DNA from: Asaia bogorensis
Lineage (GTDB): Bacteria > Pseudomonadota > Alphaproteobacteria > CACIAM-22H2
Assembly: GCA_945901855.1 (NCBI GenBank)
Contig: CAMDLT010000026.1
Span: 1 to 58,592 of the forward strand
DNA length: 58,592 bases
Reading direction: 5' to 3'
Within the stretch, counting starts at the first letter, position 1; the number at the start of each line of letters is the position of its first letter. The notes beneath the pieces are model-generated. The model was not told the origin of the DNA. It saw only the letters and a program-made list of their open reading frames with translations, and did no database searches. Shown in pieces: positions 33,182-45,028 of this stretch. The translations under genes and the position numbers were made by a program.

Positions 33182-33977
33182 GGCCGACCTCGTCGTGGAC
33201 GTCCTGCACCATCGCGGCCAGCGCGTCCTGGATGTAGGCAGGCGACTTGCCCACGCGGATCAGCACGATGCCCGCCAGCATCACGTTCAGCATACGCACG
33301 CGATGCTGGGTGCGCTGGTCGATCTTGATCGCGACGGGTTTGAAGACCAAGTTCGCGAGCACGACGCCGTAAAAGGTGCCGAGCAAGGCGACCGCCATGC
33401 TGCTGCCGATGAAGCGCACGTCGGCCGTGCCGATCTTGCCCATCATCGAGACGAGCCCGATCAGCGTGGCCAAAAACCCGAAGGCCGGCGCGAAACCCGC
33501 CAGCGTGCGGTAGAACTTGGCCGGCAGCGCCTCGCGCTCGACGAATTTTTGCACGCGCCAGTTCATCACGTTGAGGATGTCGTCGACCGGCGCGCTGTCC
33601 AGGCACATTTGCAGCCCCAAGCGCAGGAACGGGCTTTTGATCGCCGCCATCAGCGCTTCGGCGTCCTGGATATTGTGCCGGTTGGCCGCGCGCGCGAAGG
33701 CTGTAAGGTCGGCCAAGTCGCGGTCCATGCCGTTGTCTTCGCGAAACAGCTCGCGCGCGGCCGCGATGGCGCGGCGGATTTCGTCGAGACTGTAGGCCAA
33801 AAACGCCGCCACGACCGTGCCGCCGAAAACGACCGCGATGCCGACGACGTCGAGGAAGTTTGCATCCTTGCCTTCGTGCACGATGACGGCGGCAAGCAGT
33901 GCCACGGCGCCCACAATGCCGATGACGGTCGATGTTTTCTGGCCCGATTGGCGTTTGGCAGCTGGGTTGGCGAGCAA
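33174..33977 (-). CDS. motA: MotA/PomA-like stator subunit
   Basis: A 267-residue inner-membrane protein with four hydrophobic segments (about residues 17-35, 42-62, 165-185 and 200-222). The block AGFAPAFGFLATLIGLVSMM and the following GSSMAVALLGTFYGVVLANLV are diagnostic of the MotA/PomA channel. I use TTG 33977 because AAGGA lies 9 bases upstream and no ATG or GTG comes before the first helix. The large cytoplasmic loop contains several Arg and Glu residues that would contact the flagellar rotor. No flagellar genes lie nearby. Confidence 0.9.
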   Translation of the reverse strand: MLANPAAKRQSGQKTSTVIGIVGAVALLAAVIVHEGKDANFLDVVGIAVVFGGTVVAAFLAYSLDEIRRAIAAARELFREDNGMDRDLADLTAFARAANRHNIQDAEALMAAIKSPFLRLGLQMCLDSAPVDDILNVMNWRVQKFVEREALPAKFYRTLAGFAPAFGFLATLIGLVSMMGKIGTADVRFIGSSMAVALLGTFYGVVLANLVFKPVAIKIDQRTQHRVRMLNVMLAGIVLIRVGKSPAYIQDALAAMVQDVHDEVGHA

Positions 33978-34144
33978 ATTCCGGCGTCCTTAGCAAAAGC
34001 GATTGCAAAAGCGAGGCGACGGCACAAATTTGCTTTGCATTTGCCGGGCTTGCATTGAGATGGATCAAAAGCGGATCGAGCGTCGCTAGCGTCGGCAAAT
34101 CTGCTAGGGTTGCGGGTAGAATTCACGAAGACAGCAGGAATTCG

Positions 34145-35605
34145 ATGGCTCAGATCATTCCGGTGGCGCCGTTCGACTACGTGGTTTTTGGCGGCACGGG
34201 CGACCTTGCGACGCGCAAACTTCTGCCGGCCTTGTTCCACCGCGATCTCGACGGGCAGATCCCGGCCGGGGCACGCATCTTTGCGATCTCGCGCACGGCC
34301 TACGACGCTGCCGCGTACCGCGCCTTCGCGGCTGCAGCGCTTGGTCCGGCGATCGAGGCGGCCAACGATTCAGGCGGCTGGCAGCGTTTTGCCGCGCGCC
34401 TGGAGCACATCACGCTCGACGCGCAAAGCGATGCGGGCTGGGACCAGCTTGCCGCCGCCTTGGGCGCGCAAGAAGGCCGCGTGCGCGTTTTCTATCTTGC
34501 GACCTCGCCGCAATTTTACGGTCCCATCGCGCGACGATTGGGGGCGGCGGGGCTGGCGGGGAACGATGCGCGCCTGGTCGTCGAAAAGCCGATCGGCAGC
34601 GATCTTGCCAGTGCCAAGCGCATCAACGACCAGATCGGGGCGGTGTTCGCCGAAAGCCAGATTTACCGCATCGACCATTATCTGGGCAAAGAGGCGGTGC
34701 AGAATCTGATCGCGATGCGTTTCGCGAACTCGCTGTTCGAGCCCTTGTGGAATTCGCTGTGGATCGACCATGTCCAGATCACGGTCGCGGAAACCGTCGG
34801 GCTCGAAGGGCGGGCAGGCTATTACGACACGGCCGGCGCGGTGCGCGACATGGTGCAGAACCATCTGCTGCAACTCACCTGCCTGGTCGCGATGGAGCCG
34901 CCGCAAGACTTGAACGCGGACGCGGTGCGCGACGAGAAGCTCAAAGTGCTGCGCGCCCTCGATCCGCTGGCCGACACTGCGGTCGTGCGCGGGCAGTATG
35001 CGGCGGGCGCCATCGCGGGCACGGCCGTGCCGGCCTATGCGACGGAACTTGGTGCGGGCAAAACCAGCCGCACCGAAACGTTCGTCGCGATGCGCGTCGG
35101 CATTGCCAATTGGCGCTGGGCGGGCGTGCCGTTCTATTTGCGCACGGGCAAGCGCATGGCGCAAAAGGCGTCGGAAATCGTGGTGCAGTTCAAGCCCGTG
35201 CCGCACTCGATTTTCGGCGCGCAGGTGGATCTGCTCGCCAACCGGCTGGTCGTGCGCCTGCAACCCGACGAGGGCATCACGCTGCGCTTGATGACGAAGG
35301 AACCGGGCCCCGGCGGCTTCCGGCTGCGCTCGGTGCCGCTCGATTTGAGCTTTGCTGACACGTTTTCGACGCGCTTCCCGGAAGCGTACGAGCGCCTGCT
35401 GATGGACGTGGTGCGCGGCAATCCCACGCTGTTCATGCGCCGCGACGAGGTCGAGGCGGCGTGGTCGTGGATTGGCCCTGCGATATCGGCTTGGGAGGGC
35501 GGGGGCGAACCGCCGAAAAGCTACGTGGCGGGCGGCTGGGGCCCGGCCGCCGCGACGGCGTTGATCGAACGCGACGGGCGCACCTGGCACGAGGAGCTGG
35601 CATGA
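34145..35605 (+). CDS. zwf: Glucose-6-phosphate 1-dehydrogenase (Zwf)
   Basis: Oxidises glucose-6-phosphate to 6-phosphogluconolactone with NAD(P)+. 486 residues, family length. The cofactor loop [12 protein letters not shown] is near residue 16, the substrate signature [14 protein letters not shown] near 177 and VEKPIGSD near 148. ATG 34145 has AGGA six bases upstream. The edd start overlaps its stop as ATGA, the usual Entner-Doudoroff pairing. The 6-phosphogluconolactonase gene that often sits between them is absent from the window. Confidence 0.97.
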   Translation: MAQIIPVAPFDYVVFGGTGDLATRKLLPALFHRDLDGQIPAGARIFAISRTAYDAAAYRAFAAAALGPAIEAANDSGGWQRFAARLEHITLDAQSDAGWDQLAAALGAQEGRVRVFYLATSPQFYGPIARRLGAAGLAGNDARLVVEKPIGSDLASAKRINDQIGAVFAESQIYRIDHYLGKEAVQNLIAMRFANSLFEPLWNSLWIDHVQITVAETVGLEGRAGYYDTAGAVRDMVQNHLLQLTCLVAMEPPQDLNADAVRDEKLKVLRALDPLADTAVVRGQYAAGAIAGTAVPAYATELGAGKTSRTETFVAMRVGIANWRWAGVPFYLRTGKRMAQKASEIVVQFKPVPHSIFGAQVDLLANRLVVRLQPDEGITLRLMTKEPGPGGFRLRSVPLDLSFADTFSTRFPEAYERLLMDVVRGNPTLFMRRDEVEAAWSWIGPAISAWEGGGEPPKSYVAGGWGPAAATALIERDGRTWHEELA

Positions 35606-37407
35606 CAGTCCATCGGGTTCTGGGCGAGGTCACCAAACGGATCGTCGAGCGCTCGACGCGCGGGCGCTCGAAATATCTCGACCGCATCGACGCGTATGCG
35701 GCACGCGAGCCGCGGCGGTTTGCGCTTGGCTGCGCCAATTTGGCGCACGGTTTTGCCGCGTGCGGCGCCGACGACAAGGCCGCGCTCAAGGGCGCGCCCG
35801 TGCCCAATATCGCGATCGTGTCGGCCTACAACGACATGCTGTCGGCGCACCAGCCGCTCGAAACCTATCCCGCGATCTTGAAGGACGCGGTGCGTGCGGC
35901 AGGGGCGGTCGCGCAGTTTGCGGGCGGCGTTCCGGCCATGTGCGACGGCGTCACCCAAGGCGCGCCCGGCATGGAATTGTCGCTGTTCAGCCGCGATACG
36001 ATCGCGCTGTCGACCGCGATCGCGCTCTCGCACGACATGTTCGACGCGTTTTTGTGCCTCGGCGTTTGCGACAAGATCGTGCCGGGGCTGGTGATGGGCG
36101 CGCTCAGTTACGGCCATCTGCCATGCCTGTTCGTGCCCGCAGGCCCCATGACATCGGGCCTCGGCAATGCCGAAAAAGCGCGCATCCGCCAGCTCTATGC
36201 CGAGGGCAAGGTCGACCGCGCCGCGTTGCTCGAAGCGGAATCGGCCGCCTATCACGGGCCTGGAACCTGCACGTTCTACGGGACCGCCAATTCGAACCAG
36301 TTGCTGATGGAAGCGATGGGGCTGCATCTGCCCGGCGCCACGTTCCACAATCCGGGCACGCCGATGCGCGCGGCCTTCACGCGGCTCGCGGGCACGCGCG
36401 CGGTCGAGCTTGCGCTTGCCAAGGCGATGCCGGTCGGCCGCATGATCGACGAGCGCTCGTTCGCCAACGCGATCGTGGCGCTGCTGGCGACGGGCGGCTC
36501 AACCAACCACACGCTGCATCTGGTCGCGATGGCGCGCGTGGGCGGCATCGAATTGCGGTGGGACGATTTCGACGCGCTGTCGGCAGTCGTGCCGTCGCTG
36601 ACGCGCATCTATCCCAACGGGTCGGCCGACGTGAACCATTTTGCCGCGGCCGGCGGCATCGGTTTCCTGATCGGCGAATTGCTGGCGGCGGGCCTGCTGC
36701 ATGGCGACGTCAATACGGTGGCGGGCGAGGGGCTTGGCGCCTACGCCAAGGAAGCCTATCTGCACGGCGGCGCGATCGCGTGGCGCGACGGTCCGGCCGT
36801 GAGTGCGGACGAAAACGTGCTGCGCCCCGTGGCGCGCCCGTTTGATGCGCAGGGCGGGCTCAAGACGCTGTCGGGAAATCTTGGGCGCGCGGTCGTGAAA
36901 ATTTCGGCCGTCGCCGAACGGCATCGCCGCATCGAAGCGCCCGTGCGCGTCTTTGCCAGCCAGAAGGCGGTACAAACCGCCTTCGACAAAGGCGAGCTCG
37001 CGGGCGATTTTGTGGCCGTCGTGCGCTTCCAGGGGCCGCGCGCCAACGGCATGCCCGAATTGCACAAGCTCACGCCCGTGCTTGGCCTTTTGCAGGATCG
37101 CGGCCAACGCGTGGCGTTGCTCACCGACGGGCGCATGTCGGGCGCATCGGGCAAGGTGCTGGCAGCGATCCACCTGTCGCCCGAGGCTGCGGCCGGCGGC
37201 GCCCTTGCCAAACTCGAAGACGGCGACATCGTGGCAATCGATGCGGACGCAGGCACGCTCGACGTGCGCGCGGATCTGAGCGCGCGTTTGCCCGCCGAGT
37301 ACGAAGCGGCCGCTTCGTCGAGCGGCTACGGGCGCGAACTGTTCGCCGCATTCCGCCAGGTCGTCGGCAGCGCCGAGGACGGGGCAAGCATCGTGCCGCC
37401 GCTATGA
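35602..37407 (+). CDS. edd: 6-phosphogluconate dehydratase (Edd)
   Basis: Converts 6-phosphogluconate to 2-keto-3-deoxy-6-phosphogluconate in the Entner-Doudoroff pathway. The 601-residue protein belongs to the IlvD/Edd iron-sulfur family: cysteines in [31 protein letters not shown] and [14 protein letters not shown], and the C-terminal [12 protein letters not shown]. The start [14 protein letters not shown] overlaps zwf. Its aldolase partner eda is not in the window. Confidence 0.97.
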   Translation: MTVHRVLGEVTKRIVERSTRGRSKYLDRIDAYAAREPRRFALGCANLAHGFAACGADDKAALKGAPVPNIAIVSAYNDMLSAHQPLETYPAILKDAVRAAGAVAQFAGGVPAMCDGVTQGAPGMELSLFSRDTIALSTAIALSHDMFDAFLCLGVCDKIVPGLVMGALSYGHLPCLFVPAGPMTSGLGNAEKARIRQLYAEGKVDRAALLEAESAAYHGPGTCTFYGTANSNQLLMEAMGLHLPGATFHNPGTPMRAAFTRLAGTRAVELALAKAMPVGRMIDERSFANAIVALLATGGSTNHTLHLVAMARVGGIELRWDDFDALSAVVPSLTRIYPNGSADVNHFAAAGGIGFLIGELLAAGLLHGDVNTVAGEGLGAYAKEAYLHGGAIAWRDGPAVSADENVLRPVARPFDAQGGLKTLSGNLGRAVVKISAVAERHRRIEAPVRVFASQKAVQTAFDKGELAGDFVAVVRFQGPRANGMPELHKLTPVLGLLQDRGQRVALLTDGRMSGASGKVLAAIHLSPEAAAGGALAKLEDGDIVAIDADAGTLDVRADLSARLPAEYEAAASSSGYGRELFAAFRQVVGSAEDGASIVPPL

Positions 37408-37417
37408 GCGCCCGCCA

Positions 37418-37975
37418 ATGAGCAAAGCCTTCACGCGCGAAGATGCGCCTGCGGCCGAACGCGACGACGAACCCGGCCTGCCGCCGTTGCCGCCGGGTTC
37501 GCGCAATTACATCACGAAGGCCGGCTGGCAGCGTTTGCAAGACGAGCTTCGCCAACTCGGGCGCGTCGAACGGCCCAAAGTGGTCGAGACGGTGTCCTGG
37601 GCGGCGGGCAATGGCGACCGTTCGGAGAACGGCGACTACATCTACGGCAAGCGTCGATTGCGCGAGATCGACCGGCGCATCCGCTTTCTGACGAAACGCT
37701 TGGAGATCGCCGAGATCGTCGATCCCAAAGCGCAAAAAAACCGCACGCAGGTGTTTTTCGGCGCGCGCGTGACGTTCGTCAACGGACGCGAGGAAGAGCG
37801 CACGGTGCGCATCGTGGGCATCGACGAGACCGACAGCGAGCGCGGCGACATCGCGTGGATCGCGCCCGTTGCGCGCGCGTTGCTGCGCTTGCGGGTGGGC
37901 GATATTGCGGCCGTGCAAACCCCGCAAGGCCCCGACACGCTCGAAGTGCTGAAGATCGAATATTCGGACGTCTGA
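37418..37975 (+). CDS. greB: Transcription elongation factor GreB
   Basis: GreB stimulates RNA cleavage by backtracked RNA polymerase. The 185 residues carry an N-terminal tail of about 28 residues not present in E. coli GreB, then YITKAGWQRLQDELRQL starting the coiled coil, the acidic tip GDRSENGDYIYGKRRLREID, and the C-terminal FKBP-like domain with VRIVGIDETD and IAWIAPVARALL. It starts 10 bases after edd and shares its transcript direction, but is probably functionally separate. Confidence 0.93.
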   Translation: MSKAFTREDAPAAERDDEPGLPPLPPGSRNYITKAGWQRLQDELRQLGRVERPKVVETVSWAAGNGDRSENGDYIYGKRRLREIDRRIRFLTKRLEIAEIVDPKAQKNRTQVFFGARVTFVNGREEERTVRIVGIDETDSERGDIAWIAPVARALLRLRVGDIAAVQTPQGPDTLEVLKIEYSDV

Positions 37976-37997
37976 CGCGCCAGCGCTAAAGCGTCAG
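37972..37997. terminator. Inverted repeat overlapping two convergent stop codons
   Basis: CTGACGC (37972-37978) and GCGTCAG (37991-37997) pair perfectly across 12 bases and include the greB stop and the stop of the convergent gene. There is no T-tract, so it could work as a two-way terminator only weakly. Confidence 0.4.
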
Positions 37998-39010
37998 TGC
38001 GAAAGCGTCCATTCCTGCGTCGCGGGAAAATTGCGCGCGACAAACCGGTAGGTGATCAGCAGCAGAACCTCCAGACGCTTGGAGCGTTTCTGCGCATCCT
38101 CGTCCTTCCACTGCTCGACCAGGCGGTCCCACACCATCAGGCGCTGGTGCAGTTCGTCGCGGTTTTTTCGCACAAACGTGACCATCTCGTCGGGCTTGCG
38201 CAGCACGTTGGCGATTTCGGCGCACTGCGCGTCGACGTTCTGGAAACTCGTGTTGAACGCGTCGACCGGCGCTTTCATCAAAATCCGCACGCGGTAGATT
38301 TCTTCCGACAGCGAGCCCGCGTTTTTGTAGACGCGCGCGGCCGACTGGATGTGCGCGGCAACCTTGCCGACGAACGCGTAGCGGTCGCGCAAACCCTCGA
38401 TGTACGAAAGCTCGCGCGCGAGCCTGTCGATCACGCCCTGCACGTTGGCGCGTGCACCCAGCGGGCCGTAGCGCTCGGCAAGGATGCCGAAGGCGGCGTC
38501 GCGGCGCGACACGAATTTGGGATCTCTTTCGAGGATGGCGGCGCCCGCCTCGGCGGCGGCGCTGGGCAACGGCTCGCCGTCGATCGCCACAAGCGCTGCC
38601 AGCATCTGGCCGCGTGCGCGATCGAGATGCTCCGGCCCCACGGTCCACGATGCCGAACCGTCGAGGATTTCGGCCGGGATCGAATCGCCGGGCCGAATTT
38701 CGCGCACATGCGCAAGCCCGTTGGCCGCGACATTGAGCAGACGGATGTCGTCCTCGCTCATGTCCTTGAACATCTTCATGAGCGGCGCCAGCGGCAAGAA
38801 GGCGCGCACTTCGCCCAGGGGCAAAGACAGGCCCGGCTCGTCGGTATTGGGGTCCTTGGCGAAGAAGCAGTCGGGAATGGCAAAAAGCTTGTGGTCGAAA
38901 ATGAAATGCGTGCTCTTCGACGCTTCGTCGGGCGGCGGAATTTCTTTGGGAAGGGGCGGCGGCTCGCCAATCTTGAGCGGGTCGGGCGCGTCTGCGGGCT
39001 GTTGGTTCAT
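37994..39010 (-). CDS. Conserved protein of unknown function
   Basis: 338 residues, no signal peptide or membrane helix. The N terminus is proline-rich and acidic (GEPPPLPKEIPPPDE), then HFIFDHKLFAIPDCFFAKDP opens a folded part. The C-terminal half (about residues 195-325) is long and helical with many charged residues and a probable coiled coil (LARELSYIEGLRDRYAFVGKVAAHIQSAARVY, RDELHQRLMVWDRLVEQW). I do not recognise the family. It is monocistronic and converges with greB; the intergenic region upstream carries a DnaA-box-like site. Confidence 0.8.
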   Translation of the reverse strand: MNQQPADAPDPLKIGEPPPLPKEIPPPDEASKSTHFIFDHKLFAIPDCFFAKDPNTDEPGLSLPLGEVRAFLPLAPLMKMFKDMSEDDIRLLNVAANGLAHVREIRPGDSIPAEILDGSASWTVGPEHLDRARGQMLAALVAIDGEPLPSAAAEAGAAILERDPKFVSRRDAAFGILAERYGPLGARANVQGVIDRLARELSYIEGLRDRYAFVGKVAAHIQSAARVYKNAGSLSEEIYRVRILMKAPVDAFNTSFQNVDAQCAEIANVLRKPDEMVTFVRKNRDELHQRLMVWDRLVEQWKDEDAQKRSKRLEVLLLITYRFVARNFPATQEWTLSH

Positions 39011-39113
39011 TAGTTTCGATTATTTCACGACGGCATAGGCGCCGACCATAGAATTTTTTCGCAAGACCGACAAACTTTGCCGAAAGGCCGGGACGACGTA
39101 TCGAAAAAGTCGG

Positions 39114-39122
39114 TTATCCACA
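39114..39122 (+). promoter_or_regulatory. Perfect DnaA-box consensus
   Basis: TTATCCACA is an exact match to the high-affinity DnaA box, in the 159-base gap between two divergent genes. Ten bases on is the perfect palindrome ACGCATGCGT (39132-39141). Only one box is present, so this looks like a DnaA-regulated promoter or titration site, not an origin. Confidence 0.45.
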
Positions 39123-39169
39123 GAAATGTTAACGCATGCGTAAGCATTGGCCCGCTAAAGATTGGATGC

Positions 39170-39511
39170 ATGTCGCATGGTTTGGACATTTTGCATCTGC
39201 TTGGCAGCGAACAGCCCTTCGCGATGCTGGCGCGTGCGGTCCGCGACACGCTGGGCGCGCAAACGCCCGACATCTACGACCGGTTGCGCTATGCGATGCG
39301 CGCCGAGATGGAAGATCTTGTCCGCGCGGCGATCGCGCATTACCGCGCCCTCTCGCCTGAGACACGCGACGCGATCGCGGTGCAGATGGAACTCTATGCC
39401 CAAGCCCAGTCGCTCGCCAATTCGATCGATAATCCGCCTGTCTGGCCGTCCGTTTGGCCACACGACGGCGCCGTCTTTCCGACGTCGGAATTGCAGGCTT
39501 TGCTCAACTGA
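39170..39511 (+). CDS. Small conserved protein of unknown function
   Basis: 113 residues from ATG 39170 (MSHGLDILHLLGSEQPFAML). The protein is helical and acidic, with HYRALSPETRDAIAVQMELYAQAQSLANSID in the middle and a Trp-rich tail (PPVWPSVWPHDG). A longer start at 39077 would include the DnaA-box region and is not favoured. No domain is recognised. It faces a 54-residue gene on the other strand across 7 bases. Confidence 0.6.
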   Translation: MSHGLDILHLLGSEQPFAMLARAVRDTLGAQTPDIYDRLRYAMRAEMEDLVRAAIAHYRALSPETRDAIAVQMELYAQAQSLANSIDNPPVWPSVWPHDGAVFPTSELQALLN

Positions 39512-39518
39512 CAAGGGA

Positions 39519-39683
39519 TCAGGCCTTGCGGCCTTTTTGGGCTGCCGAAATATTCTGCTGCGACTTGAGCTGGTCTTGCGCAATCCAGCGCGCCATGTCG
39601 GCGATTTCTTGGCGTTCAGCGCGCGACAGAGCCTCGAAGGCCGCCTTGGCGATCAGCCAGTCGAGCCCGTCGTCGGTACGCAT
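39519..39683 (-). CDS. Small 54-residue helical protein
   Basis: From ATG 39683 (MRTDDGLDWLIAKAAFEALS) to TGA 39519. An in-frame stop lies five codons upstream of the ATG, fixing the start. The middle is an amphipathic helix (RAERQEIADMARWIAQDQLKSQ) and the tail is basic (AAQKGRKA). Codon use is GC-rich in third positions like neighbouring genes. It converges with the 113-residue gene. No function is known to me. Confidence 0.5.
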   Translation of the reverse strand: MRTDDGLDWLIAKAAFEALSRAERQEIADMARWIAQDQLKSQQNISAAQKGRKA

Positions 39684-39914
39684 GGCTTTTTCGACGTCTC
39701 AAACAACCGCGTTGTCGGGACCTAATACTGCCGCCATTGCGCGCAAGACGATTTCGTTTTGCATTCCTGTCCGCCAATCAGAAGAATACATTCTATGCCT
39801 TGGACGTTTCGATTCGGTCAACTCATCCCGTGGATTTTTCTCCGGCTTTATTGCAAAATGCGAATCGATCCGACGCCGTTTGGACGGCGCCTCGACAACT
39901 GGAGACACGTAGGC

Positions 39915-40379
39915 ATGCCCCGTTATAAGACTATAATCTTGAGCTTTGCTGCGGTGCTGGTGCTCGCGGCCTTCGGGTTTTCGGCGGCGCACGCGCAGAG
40001 TGTCGGCTGCCGTGTACAGCGCGAGGCCAAATGCGCGGGCGCCAACCTGGAAGGGCGCGACATGCGCGGCGCCAATATGCGCAATGCCGATTTCAAAGGC
40101 GCCAAGCTGCGCGGCGCAAATCTGTCGGGCGCGGATCTTGGCGGGGCGGATTTGACCGATGCCGATCTGCGTTTTGCAAATTTGGGTGGTGCGGCGCTGT
40201 TCGGGACCAAGATGGTCAATGCCGATCTGACCGGGGCCGGATTGCGCCATGCCGACATTCGCTCCGACACCGACATTTCGAACGCCGTGATGCCCGACGG
40301 CAAACGCTGCCAGAACCCGTCGGTGGGGGACTGTAAGAACCCGGCGCCGGTGCCGCCCGGCAAGCAGCCGTTGCGCTAG
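39915..40379 (+). CDS. Exported pentapeptide-repeat protein
   Basis: A 154-residue protein with a Sec signal (MPRYKTIILSFAAVLVLAAF, cleavage probably after AHA) and about 11 pentapeptide repeats of A(N/D)LxG type from residue 42 to about 112 (GANLEGRDMRGANMRNADFKG...), which should fold as a right-handed quadrilateral helix. Two cysteines near each end of the repeat (GCRVQREAKCAG and KRCQNPSVGDCK) could form disulfides in the periplasm. GGAG lies 10 bases before ATG 39915. The function of such exported repeats is unknown. Confidence 0.85.
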   Translation: MPRYKTIILSFAAVLVLAAFGFSAAHAQSVGCRVQREAKCAGANLEGRDMRGANMRNADFKGAKLRGANLSGADLGGADLTDADLRFANLGGAALFGTKMVNADLTGAGLRHADIRSDTDISNAVMPDGKRCQNPSVGDCKNPAPVPPGKQPLR

Positions 40380-40391
40380 ATCGGAGGATTT

Positions 40392-42814
<2,423 letters not shown>

Positions 42815-42818
<4 letters not shown>

Positions 42819-43216
42819 GCAACGCGCGCTACGAAAAACTCGGCGCTTTGATTGTCGACGACCAGGCGGTCGTTCGCGCCATGATGGGCCGCATGCTGGC
42901 ACAACTGGGTTTCGGTTTTGTCGAGGAGGCGCGCGACGGCGCCCAGGCACTGGCGATGATCGACAAGGCCACGCGCCTGCCAAGCGTGGTGCTGTGCGAC
43001 ATCGGCATGAAACCCATCGACGGCATGGCGTTTTTGGAAACCCTGCGCGCGCGGCCCGAAATTCACATTTCGCGCATTCCGGTCGTTCTGCTGACGGCAA
43101 CCGCGACGGGCGAAATGGCCGAACGCGCGCGCGCCCTGCGCGCCAATGGCTACATCGTCAAACCCGTGACGCCGGAAGTGCTGGCGCTGCGCGTGGAGCG
43201 CGCTTTGGCGCGTTGA
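42815..43216 (+). CDS. Single-domain response regulator
   Basis: A 133-residue CheY-like receiver with no output domain. The acidic pair is in LIVDDQAVVR, the phosphoacceptor in LCDIGMKPIDG, the switch Thr in LLTATA and the Lys in YIVKPVTPE. It is translated together with the hybrid kinase (ATGA overlap) and is its obvious phosphotransfer partner through the kinase's HPt domain. The absence of an output domain suggests action by protein contact, as in CheY or DivK. Confidence 0.92.
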
Positions 43217-43261
43217 CCGCGATCGGGCCAAGACCGCAAGCGCCTGTAGCGCGCGATGCGC

Positions 43262-43540
43262 CTATGTTTCGACGTCGAGAACGTGACCGCCCGGACGGCG
43301 TTTGCCATTTGCGCGAGGCTTGCTGGTCTCGTCGTCGGTCGAGATGTTGGTTTTGCTCGCGCGCTGCGAGGATTGGGGGCGCGTATTTGAGCCGACCGGT
43401 TTGACGCCTACACCCGCCGCGAGCGCAGCAAAGGTTTCCCGCGCCTTTAGGGGTGCCTGCGGGTGCGCCTGAGGGTGCGCTTGTGCGTGGTGACCGGTTG
43501 CAGGCACCGGCACAACGGGCTGGGCTGGCATAATCGGCAT
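43262..43540 (-). CDS. Small protein of unknown function
   Basis: 92 residues, MPIMPAQPVVPVPATGHHAQ start. It is rich in Pro, Ala and His at the N terminus (HAQAHPQAHPQAP) and ends with the basic tail GKRRPGGHVLDVET. It appears disordered. The AT-rich 61-base gap upstream (43541-43601, with ATTTAAAT and ATAAATTA) may supply a promoter. It converges with the response-regulator gene. Small size and weak ribosome-binding site lower the confidence. Confidence 0.5.
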   Translation of the reverse strand: MPIMPAQPVVPVPATGHHAQAHPQAHPQAPLKARETFAALAAGVGVKPVGSNTRPQSSQRASKTNISTDDETSKPRANGKRRPGGHVLDVET

Positions 43541-43601
43541 GGAACAAGGATAGCACGACCAATAAATTACATAAGAATATTCATTTAAATAATTGATTTA
43601 T

Positions 43602-44792
43602 TTAGCGTCCCACGACGATCTCGAACTCCATGACGGCTGAAGGGCCGCTTGCGAAAATGGCTTCGATCCGCACGCGCCGGCCATCGCGTTCGACCGGCAC
43701 GACGGCCGTAAAGCTGCCGTCGCGGTTGGCGACGACTTGTGCGTCGGCGATGCGCACCTCGCGGAAATTGCCGTCGCCGCGCACGCGGCCAACGATGCTC
43801 ACAAAGCCGGGTTCGGGCACCGTCATGCGTCGGCCAACGCGCCCGGTATCCCAGGTCGGAAACGACAGCGTAATTTCACGGGGGGCACGCGGCGCCGTTG
43901 CGCTGCCGGGCGAAGCCGTTTGCAAGGGCCCGATATCGCTGGCTGCGATATAGCCGATGGTGCCTTGCGGGGTGGCGACGAGGCTCCAGCCCGCCCTGGC
44001 GGCGTCGGCGAGTTTGACGAGCGCTTGGCGGGACGGCAGTTGGGCGATCGGGGCGGCGTTGGCATCGGGGGCGGCGCGCAGGCGGGTAACGCTGCGCGTT
44101 TGCAAATCGGGCGAAAATCCGCGCATGGCGATCTGGCCGCCGATTGCGGCAGGCGTAGCCGGCGCTGCCGCAGCAGCCGTCGCACGCGTGGTGCCGCGCG
44201 CGGCAAGCTCGCCTTCCACGCGCCGAATGCGATCGATCAGCACGATGTTTTCGAGACGCAATTTTTCGATCTCGGGAACGATGAAGGGGCCGTCGATCTC
44301 GTCGAGGCGCGCGCGCGCGGCAACCAGGGCCGCGCGCAAGGCTGCAACCGATTCCGGCAGGCGGCCGTCAAGCTCGAGCGCGAAGGCCGAAAAGACCAGC
44401 GTGCCGACAAGTTTGCCGTCGGCGATTTGGGCGTCCAGGCGGACGCGCGCGTTGGGATTTTCAGGATCGAGCGTTTCGCCCGTCAGCCGGTCGCCCGCAA
44501 GCGCCACGTTGCGAAACAGAATGTCGCGCGGGCGGATATGCACGACGAGCCCGTCGCCTTCGCGCCGGATATCCCAAACGGCGCGCGGGTTGCCGATCTG
44601 CACGCGTGCGGCAGCGCCAAAGATCGGGATCGCAGCCAACCCCGTGCTCACCGGCGGGCCGCGCTCGGCGACCAGCCAAAATCCGGTTGGATCGACCAAG
44701 ACGTCGCCGTTCTCTTGGGCATGGACAAGATGGGCGCCCGCCGGCGCGATCGCCAGCAGCAACGCCGCCAGCGCGGCGCGCGCGAACTTCAT
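43602..44792 (-). CDS. Exported protein with coiled coil and bacterial SH3 domain
   Basis: 396 residues from ATG 44792. A Sec signal (MKFARAALAALLLAIAPAGA) leads to a periplasmic domain of about 130 residues, a coiled coil near residues 155-205 (IEKLRLENIVLIDRIRRVEGEL), a bacterial SH3 domain around 230-290 (VTRLRAAPDANAAPIAQLPS... WSLVATPQGTIGYIA), and a C-terminal beta domain (EPGFVSIVGRVRGDGNFREVRIADAQVVANRDGSF). SH3 modules often bind cell-wall peptides, so a periplasmic or envelope role is likely. It overlaps the 74-residue gene upstream as ATGA. Confidence 0.82.
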   Translation of the reverse strand: MKFARAALAALLLAIAPAGAHLVHAQENGDVLVDPTGFWLVAERGPPVSTGLAAIPIFGAAARVQIGNPRAVWDIRREGDGLVVHIRPRDILFRNVALAGDRLTGETLDPENPNARVRLDAQIADGKLVGTLVFSAFALELDGRLPESVAALRAALVAARARLDEIDGPFIVPEIEKLRLENIVLIDRIRRVEGELAARGTTRATAAAAAPATPAAIGGQIAMRGFSPDLQTRSVTRLRAAPDANAAPIAQLPSRQALVKLADAARAGWSLVATPQGTIGYIAASDIGPLQTASPGSATAPRAPREITLSFPTWDTGRVGRRMTVPEPGFVSIVGRVRGDGNFREVRIADAQVVANRDGSFTAVVPVERDGRRVRIEAIFASGPSAVMEFEIVVGR

Positions 44793-45013
44793 TCGGCCGA
44801 CATGTCGCGGCAAGCCAGGATCACAAAACCCTGTTCTTGCGGATAGCGCTGGCGGATGCGCGTCATGGCTTCTTTTTCGGTCGGCGCCACGATTTCGATG
44901 AAATGCTGGTTCGCCCACTCTTCTTTGTAATGCTTGTGCTGCTCGCCGCGCGCAATGGCCGCGCGCACATGCTCGTTATAGACGGCGATCTCGAATTTGC
45001 TGCGTTTGAACAT
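44789..45013 (-). CDS. Small conserved cytoplasmic protein
   Basis: 74 residues, MFKRSKFEIAVYNEHVRAAIARG, with a mixed charged composition and a compact alpha/beta pattern (FIEIVAPTEKEAMTRIRQRYPQEQGFVILACRD). It is coupled to the SH3 gene by an ATGA overlap. I do not recognise a family. Conserved-looking hydrophobic spacing and the overlap favour a real gene. Confidence 0.65.
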   Translation of the reverse strand: MFKRSKFEIAVYNEHVRAAIARGEQHKHYKEEWANQHFIEIVAPTEKEAMTRIRQRYPQEQGFVILACRDMSAE

Positions 45014-45028
45014 TTTGCCAGCCGAACT

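Noticed and set aside
39111..39145. Chromosomal replication origin
   Set aside because: Only one DnaA box is present, with no AT-rich unwinding element and no typical origin neighbours such as hemE, dnaA or parAB.
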